Shown here piece after piece: positions 1-5,244 of a DNA stretch of 9,602 nt. This DNA is from Akkermansiaceae bacterium (GTDB lineage Bacteria > Verrucomicrobiota > Verrucomicrobiia > Verrucomicrobiales > Akkermansiaceae). Made by a program: the position numbers and the translations under genes. Every line of letters starts with the position of its first letter. Positions within the stretch are counted from its first letter, which is position 1. The DNA lies in contig WTJZ01000239.1 in the NCBI GenBank assembly GCA_011524615.1, positions 1 to 9,602 of the forward strand, written 5' to 3'. Under the pieces are notes generated by a model. It was not told the origin of the DNA and searched no databases. It saw nothing but the letters and a program-made list of their open reading frames with translations.

Positions 1-285
1 GATAAAGATCGCCCCATGATCACGACACCATACATCATCATTCGCATGATCAAAGAGAGCAATGTGATCCATGTTCGCCCCCTGGAGAGCCTGGAGAATC
101 GCCCCATGTAGTTCCGCAGGAGCATTGAGGCGTACCTGCTGATATTCTGCTATAGTTGTACAGATCTCGGCCCACTTGGACTGGAGGACATCCTCACCGA
201 GATCACGCCAATGTTGGGCAGGAGTGGGCCAACTCAGCCATATCGCCTCCTGTCTCTCCCACTCTGCTGGTACTCTACGCATCAT
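1..285 (-). CDS. aguA: Agmatine deiminase-family protein, N-terminal part (cut by window edge)
   Basis: Only the first 95 residues are inside the window; the frame runs open through base 1. The protein begins M-M-R-R-V-P-A-E-W-E, then EAIWLSWP at about residues 13-20 and DDVWCRDHG at about 83-91. These match the N-terminal landmarks of the agmatine deiminase / PAD_porph family (PAEWE..., then N-D-x-W-x-R-D-x-G-P). Family members hydrolyse the guanidinium group of agmatine (to N-carbamoylputrescine plus ammonia, towards putrescine) or of related arginine compounds. The motif ends in Ala rather than the usual Pro, and there is an extra Asp. The catalytic His/Cys region lies outside, so agmatine cannot be separated from peptidyl-arginine as substrate. 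Two adjacent ATG codons (283-285 and 280-282) can start it. The gene lies 45 bp downstream of the IMPase-family gene on the same strand, with no terminator seen between them, so co-transcription is likely. Confidence 0.82.
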   Translation of the reverse strand, partial: MMRRVPAEWERQEAIWLSWPTPAQHWRDLGEDVLQSKWAEICTTIAEYQQVRLNAPAELHGAILQALQGANMDHIALFDHANDDVWCRDHGAIFI

Positions 286-330
286 AGTTCACTCATTCCA
301 TAGCTCGCCATCAGCTGACGAACGCTTGTC

Positions 331-1077
331 TTAAAATTGGTCGACTGGAATCTTTCCGTTAGTCGCGCAGATTTGGAACTTATCTGGATCCGTTGGGTGA
401 GGCTTGAGATCGACCATCCCACCACCAGCCTCGACCAATAGCTGTCCTGCCGCAATATCCCAGAGCGAGATACGCCCCTCTACATAAGCATCATATCGGC
501 CAGTCGCCACATACGCCATCGCGAGTGCAGCAGAACCAGTGATACGCATCTTACGAACCTCACGACAGATACGAGAGAAGCGATCGATCCCGGTCTCCAT
601 CGCCTGAGACGTACTGCCATGCCCGACGAAAACGACACTCTCTGCTAGCTCCGAACGAGGACTACAAGAAATCTCACGCCCATTGAGAGTAGCCTTTTGA
701 CCCTGCTCAACCACCCACATTTCATCCAACATAGGATCGTATATCACTCCTAGGGTCAGCTCTCCATCTTTACGCAAAGCAATCGAGACACAAAAGTGTG
801 GAATCCCGTAGAAGTAGTTCACCGTACCATCGATCGGATCAACGATCCATTGATTAGGGCTATCAATCGCACCAGTGATTCCTTCCTCCCCGTAGAAGGC
901 ATAGCTCGGAAACGCTTCCGCGAGGAAGGCCTCGATCTTATCCTGAGTCTTCACATCCAGCTCTAGCTTGATGTCATGCTTCAGTGATTCATCTACCTTC
1001 TTCTCCTCATAGAAGTGTTCCTTGAGGAAAGCCCCTGCCATCTTGGCAGCCTCTACAGCAGCTGTACGTTCGGTCAT
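331..1077 (-). CDS. Inositol monophosphatase-family phosphatase (SuhB/IMPase-like)
   Basis: This 248-residue protein has the normal length for the Mg2+/Li+-dependent FIG/IMPase superfamily, which removes phosphate from inositol-1-phosphate or similar small phosphomonoesters in the cytosol. The metal-site motifs are all present: GEEG at 63-66 (Glu ligand), DPIDGTVNY at 80-88 (the DPxDGTxN signature, with Asp80 and Asp83), GSAALAMAYVATGRYDAYVE at 181-200, and SLWDIAAGQLLVEAGG at 204-219 (Asp207, the C-terminal ligand). It starts at an ATG directly before the expected N-terminal helix and stops at TAA. Ribosome-binding sequence upstream is weak. The substrate is not decided by sequence: the true function could be IMPase, histidinol-phosphatase (HisN-type) or a nucleotidase of this fold. 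It probably leads a short operon with the deiminase gene 45 bp downstream. Confidence 0.9.
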   Translation of the reverse strand: MTERTAAVEAAKMAGAFLKEHFYEEKKVDESLKHDIKLELDVKTQDKIEAFLAEAFPSYAFYGEEGITGAIDSPNQWIVDPIDGTVNYFYGIPHFCVSIALRKDGELTLGVIYDPMLDEMWVVEQGQKATLNGREISCSPRSELAESVVFVGHGSTSQAMETGIDRFSRICREVRKMRITGSAALAMAYVATGRYDAYVEGRISLWDIAAGQLLVEAGGGMVDLKPHPTDPDKFQICATNGKIPVDQF

Positions 1078-1213
1078 GTTAGTGAGAAAAACGGAGATTC
1101 ACCTCAGTGTAAAGACTCAAGATAAGGAAGTACTCCAGAGGGGCTTGCAAATTCATTGCCGACATCATCACCATGGCAAGTGATGACACGCCGCCCTTAA
1201 TAATGTGCGACTA

Positions 1214-1579
1214 TTACGCTTTTTTCGCAGCCTTAGCCTCATCGATGAGAGACCAAAAGTGCTTCGACTTTGCGAGATCTTCATCCTCATTAGTCATCGG
1301 CAACTCCGCACGGTAGAGGAAGTCTGAGAGCGTATTCTTATGTAAGACACGATGCACGATCACCTGCTCATCTTCTATCTCGAAGTAAACACGCTCATCA
1401 TTACAACGAAAGCGGTAGAGCGTCTTACCATCACGATGAATCTTACCAAACCGCTCATCCGCCCCCTCAGCTAACACCTCTTGATTGACCTGGAACTGAT
1501 CTAGAATATCAAGCTGTGCGAGTGTATCTAGTTGAGATAACTCCGCAGCACTAATGGCATTAAAGACGATTTGGAACAT
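1214..1579 (-). CDS. RelE/ParE-fold protein without an adjacent antitoxin
   Basis: This 121-residue protein has a predicted beta-rich core like the RelE/ParE toxin fold: FGKIHRDGKTLYRFRCNDERVYF at about 44-66 written as strands around R56, R58 and R63, then QVIVHRVLHKNTLSDFLYR around 72-90. The basic and aromatic pattern 'R-x-R ... V-Y-F-E ... V-H-R-V-x-H-K-N-T' is close to RelE-type mRNA interferases. An acidic then lysine-rich helical tail (about 96-121, TNEDEDLAKSKHFW onward, ending AKAAKKA) is longer than in classical RelE. I find no small antitoxin gene on either side: upstream lies the GxxExxY element, and downstream is a 136-bp gap before the IMPase-family gene. A stand-alone, perhaps housekeeping, RelE-fold protein is therefore as likely as a toxin. 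RNase activity is not shown. Start ATG at 1577-1579; the ribosome-binding site is poor. Confidence 0.72.
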   Translation of the reverse strand: MFQIVFNAISAAELSQLDTLAQLDILDQFQVNQEVLAEGADERFGKIHRDGKTLYRFRCNDERVYFEIEDEQVIVHRVLHKNTLSDFLYRAELPMTNEDEDLAKSKHFWSLIDEAKAAKKA

Positions 1580-1663
1580 GACTCACTAATACTGGATCTT
1601 CACTCGCATAGCACGCCTCTTTTTTCTAATTTTTCCTCCTGTTCTAGCTTGGGAAAGGTTGTG

Positions 1664-1693
1664 ACCACAGATGCACACGGATTCACACAGATA
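1664..1693. repeat. 30-bp terminal repeat, ORF 3' side of element A
   Basis: It begins ACCACAGATG and consists of three consecutive 10-mers that each fit nACACrGATn. It is oriented inward towards the GxxExxY gene, whose stop codon lies 5 bp further in. It matches the repeat at 2271-2300 with one mismatch (GGATT versus GAATT) and the repeat at 3875-3904 more loosely. Confidence 0.9.
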
Positions 1694-1697
1694 GGTC

Positions 1698-2081
1698 TTA
1701 TAAAACGATCCGCTTCCATTCCAGCTTGGCGTTTTTGAAATTCAAGATGAGTCCTAATTGAAGTCGAGTTATCTTGAGGTAATTGATCATTTGAGCATTC
1801 TCGTAATTACTGATTTGTTGGATGACTTTTGTATCAATAATAATCGAATCAAATACAATGAGGTCAGGTATATATTCTCCTACCTTTACTCCTTTATAAA
1901 CTACTGGAAAGCGAGGTTGCTGGAGGTAAGGAATTCCTTGCTTACTCAACTCCACCACTAGAGCATTTTCGTAAGGTTTTTCTAATAACCCATGGCCAAG
2001 CGTATTAAGAACCTCAAAAGCACACCCAATAATCCGATGAGTCTCCTCCTTGTACAAAAAGCTGTCATTATCCGCGTTCAT
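1698..2081 (-). CDS. GxxExxY protein (PD-(D/E)XK nuclease superfamily, PDDEXK_3-like)
   Basis: This 127-residue protein has the defining GLLEKPY at 31-37 (G-x-x-E-x-x-Y), preceded by a helix (IIGCAFEVLNTLGHG) typical of the family. A textbook PD-(D/E)XK site follows: Pro72-Asp73, then Asp83-Thr84-Lys85 (IIDTK). The helix NAQMINYLK (95-103), with the conserved Gln, and the closing LILNFKNAKLEWKRIVL complete the family pattern and length. The family is assigned to the restriction-endonuclease-like fold; its biological role is not established to my knowledge, and nuclease activity is inferred only from the intact motif. The gene is AT-rich compared with its neighbours and sits between inverted repeats, with a ruined second copy next door. 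Start ATG at 2079-2081 follows CGCTGAG, a weak ribosome-binding sequence. Confidence 0.88.
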   Translation of the reverse strand: MNADNDSFLYKEETHRIIGCAFEVLNTLGHGLLEKPYENALVVELSKQGIPYLQQPRFPVVYKGVKVGEYIPDLIVFDSIIIDTKVIQQISNYENAQMINYLKITRLQLGLILNFKNAKLEWKRIVL

Positions 2082-2166
2082 CTCAGCGTAAGAATAATGA
2101 AAGAAATCTAACTACAGACAATCACAAATAACAACAATTTTGACCAAAAAATGACAAATAGTAAAC

Positions 2167-2196
2167 ATCTACGTATATATATCCATCCATAGTTCA
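2167..2196. repeat. Decayed terminal repeat, ORF 5' side of element A
   Basis: On its own it is poorly recognisable. It is identified by alignment with the good repeat at 2436-2465: both run into the identical GTTCAATAAAG (2192-2202 and 2464-2474) and then into pepP-tail sequence. On the minus strand most differences from the intact repeat in the outer half are C-to-T changes, leaving GATGGA intact. Confidence 0.6.
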
Positions 2197-2212
2197 ATAA
2201 AGCAAAAAACCA

Positions 2213-2245
2213 CTACACGCTCTCATTCCCTAGCATGAGCGCCTC
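2213..2245 (-). pseudogene. Duplicated 3' tail of pepP
   Basis: Read on the minus strand this stretch encodes E-A-L-M-L-G-N-E-S-V-stop. It matches the real end of the aminopeptidase at 2483-2515 (E-A-L-M-Q-G-N-Q-S-V-stop) in 28 of 33 bases, including the TAG stop. Upstream of it (minus strand) the sequence switches at once to the flank of the deleted element, so only the last codons of pepP were copied. It is not part of a functional gene; it marks the tandem duplication junction. Confidence 0.85.
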
Positions 2246-2270
2246 CTGTTCTCGCTTGAGAAAGGTTGTG

Positions 2271-2300
2271 ACCACAGATGCACACGAATTCACACAGATA
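2271..2300. repeat. 30-bp terminal repeat, ORF 3' side of element B
   Basis: Three consecutive 10-mers of the nACACrGATn type beginning ACCACAGATG. It is nearly identical to 1664-1693, and the 29 bp outside it (2242-2270) are also shared with 1635-1663. Confidence 0.92.
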
Positions 2301-2304
2301 GATC

Positions 2305-2334
2305 TTATATCACCATCCGTTTCCATTCTAATTT
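2305..2334 (-). pseudogene. Remnant of a second GxxExxY gene (C-terminal codons)
   Basis: On the minus strand the frame reads K-L-E-W-K-R-M-V-I-stop, matching K-L-E-W-K-R-I-V-L-stop of the intact gene, at the same distance from the terminal repeat. Just upstream, in another frame (about 2335-2385), F-K-T-E-A-S-L resembles F-K-N-A-K-L of the intact protein, so the remnant probably extends further with a frameshift. The GxxExxY and PD-(D/E)XK regions are gone. Confidence 0.75.
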
Positions 2335-2435
2335 AGAGAGGCTTCTGTCTTGAAGAGTGAATACTTAAATCCAGTTTCTCCCCATAACACATAAGATCTA
2401 TCCGCATCAGACGACCAATAGAGCATCCCTGCTAA

Positions 2436-2465
2436 TATCTGTGTCTATCAGTGTCCATCTGTGGT
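2436..2465. repeat. 30-bp terminal repeat, pepP side of element B
   Basis: On the minus strand it begins ACCACAGATG and again shows three 10-mers ending in GATr. It is the inverted partner of 2271-2300 (25/30 identical). GTTCAATAAAG overlaps and continues its outer end (2464-2474), shared with element A. Confidence 0.9.
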
Positions 2466-2482
2466 TCAATAAAGACAATCCT

Positions 2483-3781
2483 CTACACACTCTGATTCCC
2501 CTGCATGAGAGCCTCGATCTCATCAGGGTCGAGCGGCACACTCGCAGATAAGTTCACATTCCCCTCTGCACGTACCCAGTAGTTATCCTCTAGGCGTATC
2601 CCTATTGCTTCCTCCTGAATGTAGATTCCAGGCTCAATGGTGAAGACCATCCCCTCCTCGACCACACAGTTAGGCGACATGACATCATGGACATCAATGC
2701 CTAGGTGGTGTGAGGTGCCGTGCATAAAGTAACGTCGGACCGCTTGGAGCCATTGCTCGCTGTCTAATTCCTCCTGTGAGATCAAGTCTAGCTGGACGAG
2801 CTCACGCCCCATCTCCTTCTGCACCTGTGTCTGGTACTGGCCTAACGAGATTCCTGGTCGTAGCACCGAGTCCGCATATTGCATAACGCGCAACACAGCC
2901 TCATAGACTGCTCGTTGACGCGGTGTGAACTTACCATTCACGGGAATCGTGCGCGTCATATCAGAGTTCCAGCCATTCCACTCAGACGCTACGTCCATTA
3001 ATAACAAGTCGCCATCCTGGCAGACCTGGTCATTCGCGACATAGTGGAGGACACACGCATTAGCTCCACTCGCCACAATCGGGTCATAGGCGAATCCTCG
3101 CGCCCCGCGACGGATAAACTCATGTGTATACTCCGCCTGGATCTCCCACTCTCCTACTCCTGGCTGAACGTAACCTAGCACACGGCGAAACCCGGCCTCC
3201 GTTACTGCCCAAGCCTTAGACATCTGCTCGACTTCTGCCGCACTCTTGATCATACGGAGCTCCGTTAAGATCGGTGAGAGCCTCATATAATGATGAAGTG
3301 GGAACCACTCCTTAGCCTGCTTGATGAAGAGATCGTTGCCTGTTGGCAGATCACCCTGATAACGCGCATGCTCATTCGTCTCCAGCGCAATACACTCCGC
3401 CTCAACCGCTAGCATACGGAATACGCCATCAAATTCAGACGCAAACTTCACCGTCTGGACTCCAGACTGCTCACGCGCCTCCTCGACTGAGAGCTTTCGA
3501 CCCTCCCAGATTACGGTATGGGGATCACTCTCACGGACGAAGAGGATCTCTCTGAACTGAGGATTCTGTGCCGAAGGAAAGACAATGATAGCGGTCTCCT
3601 CTTGCGAGATACCTGTGAGGTAATACAAGTTCGAGTTCTGCTCGAACGGGTGAAAGGCATCCGCATTTGTTGGACTCGCCAAATTCGACTTAATCACAGC
3701 CATCGCCCCGTCCGGCAGGAACTCCGCCAAACGCTCGCGATTTTCAATAAACAATTCTGACCCTACTGGTAACCGTCTCAT
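2483..3781 (-). CDS. pepP: Xaa-Pro aminopeptidase (aminopeptidase P, M24B)
   Basis: This 432-residue cytosolic metallopeptidase removes an N-terminal residue that precedes proline. An N-terminal creatinase-like domain (about 1-170, with the landmark NLYYLTGI at 51-58) is followed by the pita-bread catalytic domain. The dinuclear metal ligands are all visible: Asp263 (LLLMDVASE), Asp274 (NSDMTRT), His358 (HGTSHHLGIDVHDV), Glu383 (TIEPGIY) and Glu398 (RLEDNY). The substrate-binding His246 and His365 are also present. The first ligand motif reads DVASEWNGW instead of the common D-x-G-x(5)-Y. The length is close to that of E. coli PepP. The ATG at 3779-3781 follows GGTGAGGGT, a purine-rich sequence very close to the start. 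The end of the gene is shared with a tandem duplication, and an inverted-repeat element begins 17 bp after its TAG. I see no ordinary terminator. Confidence 0.94.
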   Translation of the reverse strand: MRRLPVGSELFIENRERLAEFLPDGAMAVIKSNLASPTNADAFHPFEQNSNLYYLTGISQEETAIIVFPSAQNPQFREILFVRESDPHTVIWEGRKLSVEEAREQSGVQTVKFASEFDGVFRMLAVEAECIALETNEHARYQGDLPTGNDLFIKQAKEWFPLHHYMRLSPILTELRMIKSAAEVEQMSKAWAVTEAGFRRVLGYVQPGVGEWEIQAEYTHEFIRRGARGFAYDPIVASGANACVLHYVANDQVCQDGDLLLMDVASEWNGWNSDMTRTIPVNGKFTPRQRAVYEAVLRVMQYADSVLRPGISLGQYQTQVQKEMGRELVQLDLISQEELDSEQWLQAVRRYFMHGTSHHLGIDVHDVMSPNCVVEEGMVFTIEPGIYIQEEAIGIRLEDNYWVRAEGNVNLSASVPLDPDEIEALMQGNQSV

Positions 3782-3822
3782 ACCCTCACCATGACGAGAT
3801 CATCGCTCCCTGTCTACCCAGA

Positions 3823-3840
3823 TCTTAATCCAGGTTAAGA
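3823..3840. promoter_or_regulatory. Palindrome upstream of pepP, possible operator
   Basis: TCTTAA and TTAAGA form a perfect 6-bp inverted repeat around TCCAGG, about 42 bp upstream of the pepP start. It could be an operator or chance; nothing else in the sequence supports either reading. Confidence 0.25.
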
Positions 3841-3874
3841 GACGTCGCGTCGCTGAGAACCTCAGAGCATTTTT

Positions 3875-4034
3875 ACCACAGATATACACTAATTAACACG
3901 GATATTAATTATAATTTGGCACTTTATAGTTTTTCTAGCTATATATGCCTCAATTATTCTTAGGGAGACGCTTTGAGGCATGAGTCTACCTTTTGTCCCT
4001 ACAAAATCTGTGCTCATTCGTGTCCATCTGTGGT
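3875..4034. mobile_element. Element C: non-coding 160-bp inverted-repeat element
   Basis: Its ends at 3875-3904 and 4005-4034 are 30-bp inverted repeats of the same family as those around the GxxExxY gene (23/30 identical to each other; both begin ACCACAGAT when read inward). The AT-rich interior has no ORF and no recognisable GxxExxY remnant. It contains a 9-bp hairpin, ATGCCTCAA (3945-3953) with TTGAGGCAT (3973-3981). It lies between the pepP upstream region and the recA terminator. It accounts for about half of the 338-bp intergenic stretch. Confidence 0.7.
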
Positions 4035-4041
4035 TCACTAA

Positions 4042-4080
4042 CAAACAACACAAGAGCGCCAGCATCTCTGCTGGCGCTCT
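4042..4080 (-). terminator. Rho-independent terminator of recA
   Basis: A perfect 11-bp GC-rich stem (4053-4063 with 4070-4080) encloses a 6-nt loop. On the minus strand it is followed by the T-rich TTGTGTTGTTTG. It sits 40 bp after the recA stop, just outside element C. Confidence 0.82.
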
Positions 4081-4119
4081 CGGAGTCTCAACCTCTCATG
4101 AGGTCGTGTTTGGGTACGC

Positions 4120-5235
4120 TTATGCGTCCTTATTAAGGAGTGCTTCTTTGACCTTCTCCTCTAGTTCGCTGTAGAGTTTCTCATCATTTTTGAGAGCATC
4201 CTTCGCGGCGTCACGGCCCTGAGCGAGTTGCTCACCATTGTAGCTGAACCAGCTACCACGCTTGAGAATCATGCCATACTCGATGGCGAGATCGAGGAGC
4301 GAGCCCGCAGAAGAGATTCCCTCATTGAACATGATATCAAACTCTGCTTCTGCAAACGGAGGTGCCACCTTGTTCTTCACGACCTTAATCTTGGTACGGT
4401 TACCGAGTACGGAACCATCAGATCCCTTGATCGTGCTAGTACGACGGATATCGATACGAACCGATGCAAAGAACTTAAGAGCACGACCACCAGGAGTCGT
4501 CTCTGGATTACCGAACATGACACCGATCTTCTCACGGATTTGGTTAGTAAAGATACACACGGTACGAGCCTTGGAGATCAGACCGGTGAGCTTACGCATC
4601 GCTGCACTCATGAGACGTGCTTGCACACCGACTACCGAGTCACCGATCTCACCTGAGAGTTCCTGCTTCGTGACAAGGGCTGCTACGGAGTCGAGGACGA
4701 TGATATCGATAGCATTTGATCGTACGAGAGTTTCACAGATCTGGAGCGCTTCTTCCCCTGAGTTTGGTTGTGAGACGAGGAGGTCATCAAGATTGACGCC
4801 CAACTTCTTAGCATATTGTGGGTCGAGAGCATGCTCCACATCGATGAAAGCAGCGAGCCCACCCTTAGCCTGCGCCTGAGCAATCGCTGTAAGCGTCAGA
4901 GTCGTCTTACCGGATGACTCTGGTCCGTAGACCTCTACGATACGTCCACGTGGGAATCCACCTACACCGAGCGCACGGTCGATCAGGAGATTACCCGTAG
5001 GGATCACATCGACATCGACACGGTGCTCATCTCCCATACGGAGAATGGCCGTTTCACCAAAGTCTTTCTTAATCTGTGAGATCGCGAGGTCGAGGTTACG
5101 CTTACGCGCATCAGAAGTCTTCTTGTCCATAGTTGTGGTTTCTTTCTTCGCCGCCTTTTTAGCTGCTTTCTTAGCAGGTACTTTCTCGGGCGTCGGTTCG
5201 GGCGTTTCTTTAGGAATAACAGCTACTGAGGTCAT
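4120..5235 (-). CDS. recA: Recombinase RecA with Ala/Lys-rich N-terminal extension
   Basis: RecA forms ATP-dependent filaments on single-stranded DNA, catalyses strand exchange and triggers LexA self-cleavage. From the ATG at 5233-5235 it has 371 residues. Visible motifs are Walker A GPESSGKT at about 104-111, Walker B IIVLDSVAAL at about 178-187, loop L1 around SGEIGD, and the Q-loop FTNQIREKIG at about 229-238. The L2 region NPETTPGGRALKF at about 243-255 is also present. The C-terminus ends EEKVKEALLNKDA, without the strongly acidic tail of E. coli RecA. The usual RecA start, MDKKTSDARKR, appears only at residue 36; before it lies a Pro/Glu stretch and AKKAAKKAAKK. A frame-consistent TTG at 5242-5244 would add three residues, and an internal ATG at 5128-5130 would give a canonical RecA. 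No start has a convincing ribosome-binding site; 5235 is chosen as the first ATG. Confidence 0.96.
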   Translation of the reverse strand: MTSVAVIPKETPEPTPEKVPAKKAAKKAAKKETTTMDKKTSDARKRNLDLAISQIKKDFGETAILRMGDEHRVDVDVIPTGNLLIDRALGVGGFPRGRIVEVYGPESSGKTTLTLTAIAQAQAKGGLAAFIDVEHALDPQYAKKLGVNLDDLLVSQPNSGEEALQICETLVRSNAIDIIVLDSVAALVTKQELSGEIGDSVVGVQARLMSAAMRKLTGLISKARTVCIFTNQIREKIGVMFGNPETTPGGRALKFFASVRIDIRRTSTIKGSDGSVLGNRTKIKVVKNKVAPPFAEAEFDIMFNEGISSAGSLLDLAIEYGMILKRGSWFSYNGEQLAQGRDAAKDALKNDEKLYSELEEKVKEALLNKDA

Positions 5236-5244
5236 CGCAATCAA

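Larger units (their letters stand above)
1664..2196 (-). mobile_element. Element A: GxxExxY gene between inverted terminal repeats
   Basis: About 533 bp, bounded by the clear repeat at 1664-1693 and a decayed inverted partner at 2167-2196. It contains one gene, the GxxExxY protein. Base composition differs from the surroundings: the ORF is about 38% GC by hand count, while hom and pepP are clearly above 50%. No transposase or target-site duplication is visible. Calling it mobile is inference from the inverted ends, the foreign composition and the two relatives nearby (2271-2465 and 3875-4034). Confidence 0.6.
1635..2245 (-). repeat. Tandem duplication, copy 2 (carries intact GxxExxY gene)
   Basis: This segment and 2242-2515 are two tandem copies of one unit that consists, on the minus strand, of the pepP 3' tail, a terminal repeat, the GxxExxY gene, the opposite terminal repeat and about 29 bp of flank. 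Bases 1635-1700 match 2242-2307 at a constant offset of 607. Bases 2167-2245 match 2437-2515 at an offset of about 270, with a 2-bp indel. The two copies meet at 2241-2246, where GAGG (minus strand) is shared by both parent ends, suggesting a microhomology junction. In this copy the ORF is intact but the pepP-side terminal repeat is decayed. Confidence 0.8.
2271..2465. mobile_element. Element B: deletion derivative with inverted terminal repeats
   Basis: 195 bp with 30-bp inverted ends at 2271-2300 and 2436-2465 that agree in 25 of 30 positions. Inside are the ruined end of a GxxExxY gene and about 100 bp of unassigned sequence. It starts 17 bp beyond the pepP stop codon (minus strand). Its structure is that of a MITE-like or internally deleted relative of element A. 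Confidence 0.7.
2242..2515 (-). repeat. Tandem duplication, copy 1 (internally deleted, includes the true pepP end)
   Basis: This is the shorter copy of the unit described at 1635-2245. It keeps both outer parts (pepP tail plus terminal repeat at one end, terminal repeat plus 29-bp flank at the other) but lacks most of the GxxExxY gene, so it is about 274 bp instead of 611 bp. It ends inside pepP, whose last codons belong to the repeat. Confidence 0.8.

Noticed and set aside
1165..1186. TCATCAC/GTGATGA hairpin downstream of the RelE-fold gene as terminator
   Set aside because: The 7-bp stem is real, but it is AT-balanced with an 8-nt loop and has no T-run on the minus strand; support is too weak for a terminator call.
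1590..1634. A third degenerate copy of the pepP tail beyond element A (GCATAGCACGCCTC resembling GCATGAGCGCCTC)
   Set aside because: Only the GCAT and GCCTC parts agree; the rest of the 33-bp tail does not align, so chance similarity is likelier.
1664..4034. CRISPR array
   Set aside because: The repeats are inverted pairs at irregular distances with unequal interiors, not direct repeats separated by uniform spacers, and no cas gene is present.
4228..4879. Long plus-strand open frames across recA
   Set aside because: They are antisense shadows of recA; their translations look like low-complexity reversals of the RecA codons with no family features.
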